Part shown: positions 1-11,502 of the stretch, piece by piece
How positions within the stretch are numbered: position 1 is the first letter of the stretch
Layout of the letters: each line of letters opens with the position of its first letter
NCBI RefSeq assembly: GCF_013344685.1
Contig: NZ_CP050137.1
Coordinates: 496,001 to 560,000, forward strand
DNA from: Sphingomonas sp. CL5.1
GTDB taxonomy: Bacteria; Pseudomonadota; Alphaproteobacteria; Sphingomonadales; Sphingomonadaceae
DNA: 64,000 nucleotides
Direction: 5' to 3'
Made by a program: the position numbers and the translations under genes
Notes under the pieces: generated by a model
Told to the model about the DNA's origin: nothing
Seen by the model: the letters and a program-made list of their open reading frames with translations, nothing else
The model's database searches: none

Positions 1-494
1 GCGGTCGTCGCCACGATGATGTCCATGCCGCGCACCTTGTCGATGCGATCGTAGTTGATTTCCGGGAACACGATCTGCTCCTTCAGGCCACAGGCGTAAT
101 TGCCACGGCCGTCGAAGCTCTTGGGGTTCAGCCCGCGGAAGTCGCGGACGCGCGGCAGCGCGATCGTGATGAAGCGGTCGAGGAACTCGTACATGCGCTC
201 GCGACGCAGCGTGACCTTCACGCCGATCGGCATGCCCTCGCGCAGCTTGAACTGCGCGATCGACTTCTTCGCCTTGGTGATCACCGGCTTCTGGCCCGCG
301 ATCAACTCCATCTCGGAAGCGGCCTGCTCGACGCGCTTCTTGTCCTGGGTCGCCTCGCCGACGCCCATGTTGATGACGATCTTGTCGATCCGGGGAATCT
401 CGAGCGTGTTCTTGTAGCCGAACTTCTCGATCATCGCCTTGGCGATCGTGTCGTCATACAGCTTGCGCAGACGCGGGGTGTAAGCGTCAGCCAT
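1..494 (-). CDS. rplE: 50S ribosomal protein L5 (C-terminus cut by window edge)
   Basis: L5 binds 5S rRNA and sits in the central protuberance of the large subunit. The visible 164 codons start [13 protein letters not shown] and run through the L5 segments [24 protein letters not shown] and [14 protein letters not shown] to about MDIIVATT, so only the last ~28 residues of the usual ~190 lie outside the window. The ATG at 494 overlaps the end of rplX by 8 bases, which suggests translational coupling at the downstream end of the S10/spc block. Confidence 0.97.
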   Translation of the reverse strand, partial: MADAYTPRLRKLYDDTIAKAMIEKFGYKNTLEIPRIDKIVINMGVGEATQDKKRVEQAASEMELIAGQKPVITKAKKSIAQFKLREGMPIGVKVTLRRERMYEFLDRFITIALPRVRDFRGLNPKSFDGRGNYACGLKEQIVFPEINYDRIDKVRGMDIIVATT

Positions 495-804
495 CGATCT
501 TCTCCCCGGACTTGACGGCCACGCGGACCTTCTTGCCGTCCTTCACCTCGAAACGGACGCGCGTCGGCTTGCCGTCAGCGGTGACATGCGCCACCTTCGA
601 GATGTGCAGCGGCGCTTCCGTGCGCTCCAGCCCGCCCTGCGGGTTGGCCTGGCTCGGCTTGCGGTGACGGGTGGCGACGTTGACGCCCTCCACGACGACC
701 TTGCCGTCCTTCGGCATGGCCAGCGTGACGGTGCCGGTCTTGCCCTTGTCCTTGCCGGACAGGACGATCACGCGATCGCCCTTCTTGATCCTGGCGGCGG
801 CCAT
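487..804 (-). CDS. rplX: 50S ribosomal protein L24
   Basis: L24 is an assembly-initiating protein of the large subunit. The 105-residue product has the KOW motif near its start ([18 protein letters not shown]) and the typical EGVNVATRH and [15 protein letters not shown] segments. The ATG at 804 shares one base with the rplN stop codon (TAATG), which decides the start over a longer upstream frame. It overlaps rplE by 8 bases. Confidence 0.97.
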   Translation of the reverse strand: MAAARIKKGDRVIVLSGKDKGKTGTVTLAMPKDGKVVVEGVNVATRHRKPSQANPQGGLERTEAPLHISKVAHVTADGKPTRVRFEVKDGKKVRVAVKSGEKIDG

Positions 805-1172
805 TACAACACCTCCGGCGCGAGGCTGATGATCTTCATGTGCTTCTTGGCGCGCAGCTCGCGAACGACCGGGCCGAAGATACGGGTGCCGATCGGCTCC
901 TCGTTCTTGTTGACCAGCACCGCCGCGTTCGAATCGAAGCGGATGACCGAGCCATCGGCGCGGCGAATGTCCTTCGCGGTGCGCACGATGACGGCGCGAT
1001 GCACGTCGCCCTTCTTCACGCGGCCACGCGGCTGCGCTTCCTTGATCGACACCACGATGATGTCGCCGACGCTGGCCGTGCGGCGCTTCGAGCCGCCCAG
1101 CACCTTGATGCACTGCACCCGCTTCGCGCCGCTGTTGTCAGCGACGTCGAGATTGGATTGCATCTGGATCAT
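804..1172 (-). CDS. rplN: 50S ribosomal protein L14
   Basis: L14 lies at the subunit interface and contacts 16S rRNA in the assembled ribosome. The 122-residue protein has the family's normal length and motifs: [17 protein letters not shown] at the start, [11 protein letters not shown], and [16 protein letters not shown] near the end. The gap to rpsQ upstream is 86 bases, unusually long for this operon, and holds two inverted repeats (see 1196-1251). Confidence 0.97.
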   Translation of the reverse strand: MIQMQSNLDVADNSGAKRVQCIKVLGGSKRRTASVGDIIVVSIKEAQPRGRVKKGDVHRAVIVRTAKDIRRADGSVIRFDSNAAVLVNKNEEPIGTRIFGPVVRELRAKKHMKIISLAPEVL

Positions 1173-1195
1173 TGATCCGCTTCCTTCTCGTCTAT

Positions 1196-1251
1196 GGCGC
1201 TGGATACCGACCCAGCGCCGCCTTCAAACTTTCCCCCGCCCGGAAGGCGGG
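1196..1251 (-). promoter_or_regulatory. Two tandem hairpins in the rpsQ-rplN spacer
   Basis: Two perfect inverted repeats lie between the rpsQ stop and the rplN start. One has 8-base arms GGCGCTGG/CCAGCGCC with an 8-base loop (1196-1219). The other has 6-base arms CCCGCC/GGCGGG with a 5-base loop (1235-1251). Neither is followed by a clear T-run on the coding strand. They could be RNA processing, attenuation or translational control structures; the role is not known. Confidence 0.55.
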
Positions 1252-1258
1252 CGAACGA

Positions 1259-1540
1259 TCACGCCGCCGGTTCGTCGATCACGACCTCGGCCGGCGTCGC
1301 GCGGGCGTTCACCCGATCGATCACCTTCCAGGTCTTCAGCTTGGAGAGCGGCTTGGTCTCCTCGATCCGCACCGTCTCACCGGCCTTGAACTCGTTCGCC
1401 TCGTCATGGGCGTGATACTTCTTCGAGCGGCGGATGATCTTGCCGTAGAGCGGGTGCCTGACCTTGCGCTCCACGTTCACGATCACCGTCTTGTCGCCCT
1501 TGTCCGAGACGATCACCCCGGTCAGCACGCGCTTCGGCAT
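1259..1540 (-). CDS. rpsQ: 30S ribosomal protein S17
   Basis: S17 is a primary 16S rRNA-binding protein (5' domain). The 93-residue product starts [18 protein letters not shown], contains the OB-fold core [14 protein letters not shown] and the [15 protein letters not shown] segment, and has a slightly extended C-terminus compared with the ~84-residue E. coli protein. It lies 15 bases after rpmC in the S10/spc operon. Confidence 0.97.
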   Translation of the reverse strand: MPKRVLTGVIVSDKGDKTVIVNVERKVRHPLYGKIIRRSKKYHAHDEANEFKAGETVRIEETKPLSKLKTWKVIDRVNARATPAEVVIDEPAA

Positions 1541-1555
1541 GTCTTCTCGTCCTTC

Positions 1556-1756
1556 TTACTTGGCCACTGCGGCGCGCTGCGCCTGCAGGGTCTTGATCCG
1601 GGCGATGTCCTTGCGGACCTCGCGGACGCGGCTCGGCTTCTCGAGCTGGTTGGTCGCCGCCTGGAAGCGCAGGTTGAACTGCTCGCGCTTCAGGTTGCCC
1701 AGCGCCTCGGAGAGCTGATCGTCGCTCTGCCCGGTGAAATCGCTATTCTTCGCCAT
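1556..1756 (-). CDS. rpmC: 50S ribosomal protein L29
   Basis: L29 is a small helical protein next to the polypeptide exit tunnel, where it helps form the docking site for SRP and trigger factor. The 66-residue chain shows the conserved LRFQ-like core ([21 protein letters not shown]) and the IARIKT stretch. It starts one base after the rplP stop, so coupled translation is likely. Confidence 0.95.
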   Translation of the reverse strand: MAKNSDFTGQSDDQLSEALGNLKREQFNLRFQAATNQLEKPSRVREVRKDIARIKTLQAQRAAVAK

Positions 1757-1757
1757 C

Positions 1758-2192
1758 TTACTCGCCTCCGAGGTGCGACGTGTCGCCGAGGCGCGCCACG
1801 ACCTTGGTCTTGATCGGGAGCTTCATCGCCGCGCGCTCGAACGCTTCGGCGGCGAGCGGACCCGGAACACCGTCCAGCTCGAACAGGATGCGACCCGGCT
1901 TGACCCGCGCCGCCCAGAATTCGGGCGAGCCCTTGCCCGAGCCCATGCGGACTTCGGCGGGCTTCGACGAAACCGGCACGTCCGGGAACACGCGAATCCA
2001 CAAACGCCCCTGGCGCTTGATGTGGCGCGTGATCGCGCGGCGGGCCGCCTCGATCTGGCGCGCAGTGATCCGGTCCGGCTCCATCGCCTTGAGGCCATAG
2101 GCCCCGAAGTTGAGCGCGGTGCCGCCCTTGGCGTCGCCGTGGATGCGGCCCTTGAACGCCTTGCGGAACTTGGTGCGCTTCGGTTGCAGCAC
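1758..2192 (-). CDS. rplP: 50S ribosomal protein L16
   Basis: L16 helps organise the peptidyl-transferase and A-site region. The 144-residue sequence begins [16 protein letters not shown] and includes [20 protein letters not shown] and [18 protein letters not shown], all hallmarks of the family. It is a few residues longer than the E. coli protein (136). It lies 12 bases downstream of rpsC. Confidence 0.97.
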   Translation of the reverse strand: MLQPKRTKFRKAFKGRIHGDAKGGTALNFGAYGLKAMEPDRITARQIEAARRAITRHIKRQGRLWIRVFPDVPVSSKPAEVRMGSGKGSPEFWAARVKPGRILFELDGVPGPLAAEAFERAAMKLPIKTKVVARLGDTSHLGGE

Positions 2193-2204
2193 GTTCTCTA
2201 CTCC

Positions 2205-2911
<707 letters not shown>

Positions 2912-2912
<1 letters not shown>

Positions 2913-3289
2913 TAGGCTTCTTCCTGCTCGCGCACGACGATCCGCAGCCGCGAGAACGGCTTCAGGATGCGGGTGGACTTGCCGCGGCCGCGCGTGGCGA
3001 ACCGCTTCATGGTGATCGACTTGCCGACCGACGCCTCGGCGACGACGAGCGCGTCGACATCGAGGTTGTGGTTGTTCTCGGCGTTGGCGATCGCGGAGGC
3101 GAGCACCTTGCGCGCGTCGACCGCCATCGCCTTCTTGGAGAAGGCGAGGATGTTCATCGCGTCGCCGACCTTGCGGCCACGGATCAGGCCCGCGACCAGG
3201 TTCAGCTTCTGCGCCGAGCCACGGATCTGCGTGCCGACCGAGAGCGCTTCCTTCTCGCCGACCTTGCGGGGGGATGCAGGCTTGCTCAT
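2912..3289 (-). CDS. rplV: 50S ribosomal protein L22
   Basis: L22 lines the peptide exit tunnel; its beta-hairpin is a site of macrolide resistance changes. The 125-residue product shows [19 protein letters not shown] and the hairpin/C-terminal region [21 protein letters not shown]. The N-terminus ([18 protein letters not shown]) is about 15 residues longer than in E. coli. Both ends abut neighbours with one-base overlaps: TGATG with rpsS upstream and TAATG with rpsC downstream. Confidence 0.97.
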
Positions 3290-3567
3290 CAGCGCTTGCC
3301 CTTCTTGTCAGCCGCGTGGCCCGGGAAATACCGGGTCGGCGCGAACTCGCCGAGCTTCATGCCGACCATGTCCTCGTTGACCGAGACGGGTACGAACTTG
3401 CGGCCGTTATAGACGTTGAACGTCAGCCCAACGAACGTCGGCAGGATCGTCGAACGACGCGACCAGGTCTTGATCGGGCCGCCGCGGGTGCCGGCGTCCT
3501 GCGCGGCTTCTGCCTTCTTGAGCAGGTGCAGGTCCACGAACGGACCCTTCCAGACGGAGCGCGCCAT
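3289..3567 (-). CDS. rpsS: 30S ribosomal protein S19
   Basis: S19 is located in the 30S head and forms a complex with S13 that contacts the A-site tRNA side. The 92 residues begin [18 protein letters not shown] and contain [21 protein letters not shown] and [14 protein letters not shown], the standard family blocks. The start overlaps the rplB stop by one base. Confidence 0.97.
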   Translation of the reverse strand: MARSVWKGPFVDLHLLKKAEAAQDAGTRGGPIKTWSRRSTILPTFVGLTFNVYNGRKFVPVSVNEDMVGMKLGEFAPTRYFPGHAADKKGKR

Positions 3568-4400
3568 TACTTCTTCCTCGCGTGACGGCTGCGGATGATC
3601 ATCTTGTCGGTCGCCTTGTTATGGCGCGTGCGCGCGCCCTTGGTCGGCTTGCCCCACGGGGTGACCGGGTGACGGCCGCCCGAAGTACGGCCCTCGCCAC
3701 CGCCGTGCGGGTGGTCGACCGGGTTCTTCGCGACGCCGCGGGTCAGCGGACGCTTGCCCATCCAGCGGCTGCGGCCGGCCTTGGCGAAATTCTGGTTCGC
3801 GTTGTCGGGGTTCGACACCGCGCCCACCGTCGCCATGCAGTCCGAGCGGATATAGCGCTGCTCGCCCGAGTTCAGGCGAACGATCACCATGCCCTTGTCG
3901 CGACCCACGACCTGCACATAGGTGCCGGCGGAACGCGCGATCTGGCCGCCCTTGCCCGGCTTCATCTCCACATTGTGGACGATGGTGCCGACCGGCATCT
4001 GGCCCAGCTCCATGGAATTGCCCGGCTTCACGTCCGTCTTGCGGCCGGCGACCACCTTGTCGCCGACGCCGAGGCGCTGTGGCGCGATGATATAGGCGAG
4101 TTCGCCGTCCGCATATTTCACCAGCGCGATGAAGGCGGTGCGGTTCGGGTCATATTCAAGACGCTCGACAACGCCTTCGACGTCCCACTTGCGGCGCTTG
4201 AAATCGATGAAACGATAGCGCTGCTTGTGGCCGCCGGCGATGCCGCGCGACGTGACATGGCCCTTGTTGTTGCGGCCGCCCGTCTTGGTCTTGCCCTCGG
4301 TGAGGGCCTTGACCGGACGCCCCTTGTAGAGCGCCGAACGGTCGACCAGGATCAGGCCGCGACGGGCCGGGCTGGTCGGGTTGTAATGCTTGAGTGCCAT
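3567..4400 (-). CDS. rplB: 50S ribosomal protein L2
   Basis: L2 is needed for subunit association and peptidyl-transferase activity. The 277-residue protein begins [20 protein letters not shown], has the RNA-binding OB and SH3-like domains, and ends with the very conserved [16 protein letters not shown] loop, whose histidine lies near the catalytic centre, followed by a basic tail [21 protein letters not shown]. It overlaps rplW by one base at its start. Confidence 0.98.
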   Translation of the reverse strand: MALKHYNPTSPARRGLILVDRSALYKGRPVKALTEGKTKTGGRNNKGHVTSRGIAGGHKQRYRFIDFKRRKWDVEGVVERLEYDPNRTAFIALVKYADGELAYIIAPQRLGVGDKVVAGRKTDVKPGNSMELGQMPVGTIVHNVEMKPGKGGQIARSAGTYVQVVGRDKGMVIVRLNSGEQRYIRSDCMATVGAVSNPDNANQNFAKAGRSRWMGKRPLTRGVAKNPVDHPHGGGEGRTSGGRHPVTPWGKPTKGARTRHNKATDKMIIRSRHARKK

Positions 4401-4720
4401 TACGCCTTGGCCCCCTCGGTCACGTCGATCGACTGCCCGTCCTTGAGCGTGACGATCGCCTTCTTCATGTCGGACCGCTGGTAGGGAGCACCCTTCCAGC
4501 GCTTGGTCTTGCCCTTCTGGACGATCGTGTTCACGCCCACGACGTTGACGTCGAAGATCGCTTCCACGGCCGCCTTGATCTCCGGCTTGGAGGCGTCGCG
4601 CGCCACCTTGAACACCACGGCGTTCTGCTCGGAGAGAAGGGTGGCCTTCTCGGTGATGTGCGGCGCGACGATCACGTCATAATGACGATTGTCGATCGCC
4701 TTGGTCGGCTTCTTAGCCAT
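4400..4720 (-). CDS. rplW: 50S ribosomal protein L23
   Basis: L23 sits at the tunnel exit and docks trigger factor and SRP. The start [20 protein letters not shown] at 4720 is chosen because it overlaps the rplD end by 8 bases and matches the family. A longer upstream reading frame exists but would run deep into rplD. Length is 106 residues. The family block HITEKAT and the basic [20 protein letters not shown] loop are present. Confidence 0.96.
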   Translation of the reverse strand: MAKKPTKAIDNRHYDVIVAPHITEKATLLSEQNAVVFKVARDASKPEIKAAVEAIFDVNVVGVNTIVQKGKTKRWKGAPYQRSDMKKAIVTLKDGQSIDVTEGAKA

Positions 4721-5330
4721 TGAAGCGCGCCTCCAGCTTCTCGACCGCAGCGCGGGTAAGCACCAGCGTGTCGGCCTTGATGATGTCATAGACGTTGGCG
4801 CCCACGGCCGGCAGCAGGTCGACGCCGGGCAGGTTGCGCCCCGAGCGGAAGCTCTCGCCCGCCTCAATGTCGATAACCAGCGTGCGCTTGCCGACGCCCA
4901 GCGTCTCGAAATGACCCTTCAGCTCCTTGGTCTTGTCGACCTGGAAACCGTCGAGGACGATCAGCGAGCCCGCCTTGGCGTGGCTCGACAGCGCCATCTT
5001 GAGGCCCAGCGCGCGGATTTTCTTGTTCAGCGACGGATTGAAGTCGCGAACGCGGGCGCCGTGCGCCTTGCCGCCGCCGATGAACACCGGGGCACGGCGA
5101 TCGCCGTGACGGGCGACGCCGCCGCCCTTCTGGCGACCGAGCTTCTTGCCCGAACGGGCGACATCCGAACGCTCACGGGTGCCGCGCGCGGTGGCGCGGC
5201 GCTTCTCAAGCTGCCAGGTGACGACGCGGTGCAGGATGTCGGCGCGCGGATCGAGGCCGAACACCTCGTCCGAAAGCTCGACCTCCGCGGCCTTCGCCTT
5301 GGCGTCGAAGGAGGAAACCTTGACCTTCAC
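4713..5330 (-). CDS. rplD: 50S ribosomal protein L4
   Basis: L4 binds 23S rRNA and projects a loop into the exit tunnel. In gammaproteobacteria it also autoregulates the S10 operon, but no such leader is expected here. The 205 residues include the loop segment [21 protein letters not shown] and the C-terminal nuclear-fold part [20 protein letters not shown]. The gap to rplC is 3 bases. Confidence 0.97.
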   Translation of the reverse strand: MKVKVSSFDAKAKAAEVELSDEVFGLDPRADILHRVVTWQLEKRRATARGTRERSDVARSGKKLGRQKGGGVARHGDRRAPVFIGGGKAHGARVRDFNPSLNKKIRALGLKMALSSHAKAGSLIVLDGFQVDKTKELKGHFETLGVGKRTLVIDIEAGESFRSGRNLPGVDLLPAVGANVYDIIKADTLVLTRAAVEKLEARFNG

Positions 5331-5333
5331 TTA

Positions 5334-6083
5334 TCAGCCCTCCTGGCCTTCGGTCGCCTCGGGGGCGGCCGAAGTCTCGGCCGGCGTGTCCGCGGCGGTG
5401 TTGCTGTTGGCAGCCTTCAGGCCGGCGGGCAGCGGCGCGTCGGCATGGCGCGTTTCCTTCACCGCATCCTTGACGAACAGCCAGCCGCCCTTCGAGCCGG
5501 GCACCGAGCCCTTGACGAAGATCAGGCCGCGCTCGGCGTCGGTGCCGACGATCTCGAGGTTCTGCTGCGTGCGGTTCTTGTCGCCCATGTGGCCGGCCAT
5601 CTTCTTGTTCTTGAAGACGCGGCCCGGATCCTGGCGGTTACCCGTCGAACCGTGTGAACGGTGCGACACGGACACGCCGTGCGTGGCGCGCAGACCGCCG
5701 AAGCCCCAGCGCTTCATCGCGCCAGCGAAGCCCTTGCCCTGCGTGCGGCCCTGGATGTCGACATATTGCCCGGCGACGAAGTGATCGGCCGACAGCTCCG
5801 CGCCGACGTCGAGGAGATTGTCCTCGCTCACGCGGAATTCGTGGACGATCGCCTTCGGCTCCACCTCGGCCTTGCCGAAGTGGCCGCGCTGCGGCTTGGC
5901 GACATTCTTGGCCTTGGCGCTGCCTGCGCCAAGCTGGACGGCGGTATAGCCATCCCGATCTTTCTCGCGGCGGGCGACGACCTGAAGCGCCTCGATCTGC
6001 AGGACGGTGACCGGCACGTGGCGGCCGTCGTCCTGGAACAGGCGGGTCATCCCCATCTTCTTCGCGATCACGCCAGTACGCAT
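5334..6083 (-). CDS. rplC: 50S ribosomal protein L3
   Basis: L3 is one of the first proteins to bind 23S rRNA and reaches the peptidyl-transferase centre. The start [16 protein letters not shown] at 6083 is preceded by an AAGGAG ribosome-binding site about 10 bases upstream; the open frame continues further upstream but that part is unlike L3. The 249-residue product carries the conserved loop [20 protein letters not shown] (this region includes the Gln that PrmB methylates in other species). It also has an Ala/Thr/Glu-rich C-terminal tail beyond the usual ~210 residues, typical of alphaproteobacterial L3. Confidence 0.96.
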   Translation of the reverse strand: MRTGVIAKKMGMTRLFQDDGRHVPVTVLQIEALQVVARREKDRDGYTAVQLGAGSAKAKNVAKPQRGHFGKAEVEPKAIVHEFRVSEDNLLDVGAELSADHFVAGQYVDIQGRTQGKGFAGAMKRWGFGGLRATHGVSVSHRSHGSTGNRQDPGRVFKNKKMAGHMGDKNRTQQNLEIVGTDAERGLIFVKGSVPGSKGGWLFVKDAVKETRHADAPLPAGLKAANSNTAADTPAETSAAPEATEGQEG

Positions 6084-6162
6084 GACCTGCAAGCTCCTTA
6101 CAGAGGCACTCCGAGGCCCATCCCCGAAGTGCTTGTGACCGCCCCTCAAAGGAACGATCGGT

Positions 6163-6363
6163 CCAGCCCGGAAAATGCGAAGCGTGCCCCCGTCCCGGGC
6201 TGGCGCTTCCGCGAGGGAAGCATGACGGGAGACGCTGTCCCGACGGGGCGAACCCGCCGGCGGTATCTCTTGTCTGTCAGTCGCCCCGCGTCGGCGGGGT
6301 TTCCAAACCCGTCCCCGCACCACCGGGAACGACAAACCCGCGGGACTCGGAGTCGACCGCGGG
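6163..6363 (-). promoter_or_regulatory. Cluster of inverted repeats in the rpsJ-rplC spacer
   Basis: The 291-base gap between rpsJ and rplC holds no gene but several perfect inverted repeats: CCAGCCCGG/CCGGGCTGG (6163-6203), GCTTCC/GGAAGC (6205-6221), CGGGA/TCCCG (6226-6242), and CGGGGCGA/TCGCCCCG (6244-6288), which competes with CCCCGC/GCGGGG (6284-6299). The strongest is CCCGCGG-GACT/AGTC-CCGCGGG at 6337-6363, which starts 11 bases after the rpsJ stop and is followed on the coding strand by TTTGTCGTT. An attenuator or leaky terminator between rpsJ and the rest of the operon is a reasonable guess. Confidence 0.6.
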
Positions 6364-6374
6364 GATGCGGGCCA

Positions 6375-6683
6375 TTACGCCAGCTTGATCTCTACGTCAA
6401 CGCCCGCGGCGAGATCGAGCTTCATCAGCGCGTCGACCGTCTGCGGCGTGGGCTGCACGATGTCGAGCATGCGCTTGTAGGTGCGCACCTCGAACTGCTC
6501 GCGGCTCTTCTTGTCGATGTGGGGGCCACGGTTGACCGTGAACTTCTCGATTCGCGTCGGGAGCGGGATCGGACCGCGGATGAGCGCGCCCGTACGTCGG
6601 GCGGTGTCGGCGATGTCGCCGGTCGCCTGATCGAGCACACGATGGTCGAACGCCTTCAGGCGGATGCGGATGTTGCTGTCCAT
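6375..6683 (-). CDS. rpsJ: 30S ribosomal protein S10
   Basis: S10 is a 30S head protein and, as NusE, a partner in transcription antitermination. The start [18 protein letters not shown] at 6683 matches the family; an in-frame upstream extension is not S10-like. Length is 102 residues. The conserved [19 protein letters not shown] stretch is present. It is the first gene of the S10 block and is separated from tuf by a terminator. The upstream ~128 bases (6684-6811) must hold its promoter, but no convincing -35/-10 pair was seen. Confidence 0.97.
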   Translation of the reverse strand: MDSNIRIRLKAFDHRVLDQATGDIADTARRTGALIRGPIPLPTRIEKFTVNRGPHIDKKSREQFEVRTYKRMLDIVQPTPQTVDALMKLDLAAGVDVEIKLA

Positions 6684-6811
6684 TTTCCCTACCGATGCGA
6701 AAGAGCGGGGCAACTCAACCGCGCCCCCATCCACGACGGATGGCGAATCGGCGGCCGCCTCTTGCTGTTTTCAAACCCGAACCGAAGGCGCGGCGATTAG
6801 CCATGCCCTCA

Positions 6812-6861
6812 TAAAAAGGCAACCGCCCGACGCACCTTTCGGTGAGCCGGGCGGCTGTTTT
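6812..6861 (-). terminator. Rho-independent terminator after tuf
   Basis: On the coding (minus) strand a GC-rich stem with arms CCGCCCG/CGGGCGG and an inner CACC-GAAA-GGTG stem-loop is followed by TTGCCTTTTTAT, beginning about 15 bases after the tuf stop. The opposite strand ends in CTGTTTT, so it may work in both directions. It separates the str operon from the S10 operon. Confidence 0.85.
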
Positions 6862-6873
6862 GCGATAAGACGC

Positions 6874-8070
6874 TTACTTGTCGATCACGCTGACGACGCC
6901 GGCGCCGACGGTGCGGCCACCTTCGCGGATCGTGAAGCGCTGCCCGACGTCCATGGCGATCGGCGCGATGAGCTTGATGCCCAGCGCGACATTGTCGCCC
7001 GGCATGACCATCTCGGTGCCCTCGGGCAGCTCGACGGTGCCGGTCACATCCGTGGTGCGGAAGTAGAACTGCGGACGATAGTTCGCGAAGAACGGCGTGT
7101 GACGGCCGCCTTCGTCCTTCGACAGGACGTACACTTCCGACTTGAAATCGGTGTGCGGCTTGATCGAGCCCGGCTTGCAGAGCACCTGGCCACGCTCGAC
7201 CTCGTCGCGCGCGACGCCACGGATCAGCGCGCCGACGTTGTCGCCGGCCTGACCCTGGTCGAGCAGCTTGCGGAACATCTCGACGCCGGTAACGGTGGTC
7301 TTGCGGACCTCCGGATGGATGCCGACGATCTCGACTTCCTCGCCGACCTTGACGATTCCGGTCTCGACGCGGCCGGTGACGACCGTGCCGCGACCCGAGA
7401 TCGAGAACACGTCCTCGATCGGCATCATGAACGGCTTGTCGAGCGGACGCTCAGGCTGCGGAATATATTCGTCGACGGCATTCATCAGCTCGAGCACGGC
7501 ATCCTTGCCGAGCTTGTCGTTCGAGCCGCTGAGCGCGCAGGTCGCGGAACCCTTGATGATCGGAATATCGTCACCCGGGAACTCATAGGACGAGAGAAGC
7601 TCGCGGACTTCCAGCTCGACCAGCTCGAGGATCTCGGGGTCGTCGACCAGATCGACCTTGTTCATGAACACGACCATCGCCGGCACGCCGACCTGACGAG
7701 CGAGCAGGATGTGCTCGCGGGTCTGCGGCATCGGGCCGTCGGTGGCGGACACGACGAGGATCGCGCCGTCCATCTGCGCCGCGCCGGTGATCATGTTCTT
7801 CACATAATCGGCGTGGCCGGGGCAGTCGACGTGCGCATAGTGACGCTTCTCGGTCTCGTACTCGACGTGCGCGGTCGAGATGGTGATGCCGCGCTCGCGC
7901 TCTTCCGGTGCCTTGTCGATGTTGGCGAAGTCGACCGCCGCGTTACCCGCGACATTGTCAGCAAGCACCTTGGTGATCGCCGCGGTCAGCGAGGTCTTGC
8001 CATGGTCGACGTGACCGATGGTGCCGATATTCAGGTGCGGCTTGGTCCGCTCAAACTTAGCCTTGGCCAT
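6874..8070 (-). CDS. tuf: Translation elongation factor Tu
   Basis: EF-Tu carries aminoacyl-tRNA to the ribosomal A site in its GTP form. The 398-residue protein has G1 [10 protein letters not shown] near residue 20, the switch I region [11 protein letters not shown]3 [13 protein letters not shown]4 NKVDLVDD and the domain 2/3 markers [11 protein letters not shown] and [21 protein letters not shown] (read in parts). The family usually has 394-396 residues, so this one is slightly long, with extra residues near the [14 protein letters not shown] loop. It is the last gene of the str operon. Confidence 0.98.
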   Translation of the reverse strand: MAKAKFERTKPHLNIGTIGHVDHGKTSLTAAITKVLADNVAGNAAVDFANIDKAPEERERGITISTAHVEYETEKRHYAHVDCPGHADYVKNMITGAAQMDGAILVVSATDGPMPQTREHILLARQVGVPAMVVFMNKVDLVDDPEILELVELEVRELLSSYEFPGDDIPIIKGSATCALSGSNDKLGKDAVLELMNAVDEYIPQPERPLDKPFMMPIEDVFSISGRGTVVTGRVETGIVKVGEEVEIVGIHPEVRKTTVTGVEMFRKLLDQGQAGDNVGALIRGVARDEVERGQVLCKPGSIKPHTDFKSEVYVLSKDEGGRHTPFFANYRPQFYFRTTDVTGTVELPEGTEMVMPGDNVALGIKLIAPIAMDVGQRFTIREGGRTVGAGVVSVIDK

Positions 8071-8170
8071 TGATTCCCTACCTTCTGGATTTCCACTTGA
8101 GCCGCACGAGGACTCGCCGTGAAGGCGGCCCCATAGCGACTGTTTTCACCCATTGCCAGCCCTTCCCCAC

Positions 8171-8194
8171 CCGGCCGTCATGGACAACGGCCGG
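8171..8194 (-). other. Hairpin in the fusA-tuf spacer
   Basis: Perfect 8-base arms CCGGCCGT/ACGGCCGG with an 8-base loop lie in the 145-base fusA-tuf spacer, flanked by a further TCCCCA/TGGGGA pair that could extend the stem. There is no T-run, so it is more likely an RNA processing or stabilising structure than a terminator. The role is unknown. Confidence 0.5.
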
Positions 8195-8215
8195 AAGATG
8201 GGGATCGGGCGGGCT

Positions 8216-10309
<2,094 letters not shown>

Positions 10310-10375
10310 GAGCGTGGTTTCCTTGGCAATGTGGGGAGCCGGACGGTCCGGCTCCCCGCAATATAGGTGGCTGTG

Positions 10376-10846
10376 TTACCAGCGGTAGTGGCTGAAGGCG
10401 CGGTTCGCCTCGGCCATGCGGTGCGTGTCCTCGCGCTTCTTCACCGCGTTGCCGCGATTGTTCGAGGCGTCGAGCAGCTCGCCCGACAGGCGCGCCGCCA
10501 TGGTGTTCTCGCTGCGGCCGCGCGCCGCCGAGATCAGCCAGCGGATCGCCAGCGCCTGCGCGCGCTCCGGACGGACCTCGACCGGCACCTGATAGGTGGC
10601 GCCGCCGACGCGGCGGCTGCGGACCTCGATGCCCGGCTTGATGTTGTTGAGCGCATCATGGAACACGCCCAGCGGGTCCTTCTTCGCGCGCGTCTCGACG
10701 GTTTCGAGCGCACCATAGACGATGCCTTCGGCGACGGACTTCTTGCCGTCCAGCATCACCGAATTCATGAACTTCGACAGCACCACATCCCCGAACTTGG
10801 GATCGGGCAGGATTTCCCGCTTCTCGGGACGACGACGACGAGCCAT
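10376..10846 (-). CDS. rpsG: 30S ribosomal protein S7
   Basis: S7 nucleates assembly of the 30S head and contacts the E-site tRNA. The 156-residue protein starts [20 protein letters not shown] and contains the helix [21 protein letters not shown] and the C-terminal [16 protein letters not shown] block. It lies between rpsL (59-base gap) and fusA (66-base gap) in the str operon. Confidence 0.98.
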   Translation of the reverse strand: MARRRRPEKREILPDPKFGDVVLSKFMNSVMLDGKKSVAEGIVYGALETVETRAKKDPLGVFHDALNNIKPGIEVRSRRVGGATYQVPVEVRPERAQALAIRWLISAARGRSENTMAARLSGELLDASNNRGNAVKKREDTHRMAEANRAFSHYRW

Positions 10847-10905
10847 TTCCTAATTCCTTCGTTCTTCAGCTTGTCCGGAACCCGTCCGGGGCTTACTCTG
10901 GCTGA

Positions 10906-11277
10906 TTACTTGGGACGCTTCGCGCCGTACTTCGAACGGCTCTGCCTGCGGTCCTTGACGCCCTGCGTGTCGAGCACGCCGCGCAGCACATGATAGCGCA
11001 CGCCCGGAAGGTCGCGCACACGGCCGCCACGGATCAGCACCACCGAGTGCTCCTGGAGGTTGTGGCCCTCGCCCGGGATGTAGCTGATGACTTCGCGCTG
11101 GTTGGTCAGGCGGACCTTGGCCACCTTGCGCAGCGCCGAGTTCGGCTTCTTCGGGGTCGTCGTATAGACGCGGGTGCAGACGCCGCGCTTCTGCGGGTTC
11201 TGCTCCATCGCAGGGACCTTGCTCTTGGCCTTCTGCGGTTCGCGGCCCTTGCGGACCAGCTGGTTGATCGTCGGCAT
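10906..11277 (-). CDS. rpsL: 30S ribosomal protein S12
   Basis: S12 lies at the decoding centre and controls accuracy. The start [12 protein letters not shown] at 11277 gives the standard 123 residues; four upstream in-frame codons are not part of the family. The streptomycin-relevant lysines in [12 protein letters not shown] and in the [12 protein letters not shown] neighbourhood are of the sensitive type. It is the first gene of the str operon, about 155 bases downstream of a good promoter (11440-11468). Confidence 0.98.
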   Translation of the reverse strand: MPTINQLVRKGREPQKAKSKVPAMEQNPQKRGVCTRVYTTTPKKPNSALRKVAKVRLTNQREVISYIPGEGHNLQEHSVVLIRGGRVRDLPGVRYHVLRGVLDTQGVKDRRQSRSKYGAKRPK

Positions 11278-11439
11278 TGAAGCCTTCACCTTTTTCTGGA
11301 GGTTACTTTGCTGGAGCCATCACAAGCTTACGGAATACGAAAAGGACCATTGGGCGACCGCGCGCGATCTCCCGGCCCTTCATGCACCCAGCAATGTTCA
11401 AGCATGTCCGAGAGACGCAAGGCCCCACGAACGGGCGCG

Positions 11440-11468
11440 CCTATACGCGCGGACGGCGGCGCGGTCAA
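11440..11468 (-). promoter_or_regulatory. Sigma-70-type promoter of the str operon
   Basis: Read on the minus strand, TTGACC (11468-11463) and TATAGG (11445-11440) are separated by exactly 17 bases. This is close to the TTGACA-N17-TATAAT consensus and sits in the short gap between the amidohydrolase gene and rpsL. Transcription would begin near 11433 and give a leader of about 155 bases. Confidence 0.65.
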
Positions 11469-11502
11469 TGGCGCGAGGGTTCGACGGCCCGCGTCGCGGG
11501 AA

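Noticed and set aside
6084..6335. N-terminal extension of rplC through the structured spacer
   Set aside because: L3 begins at MRTGVIAKK with a good ribosome-binding site; the extension is unlike any L3 and lies over hairpins.
6664..8073. + strand frame opposite tuf
   Set aside because: Antisense to a clear EF-Tu gene, with charged low-complexity content only.
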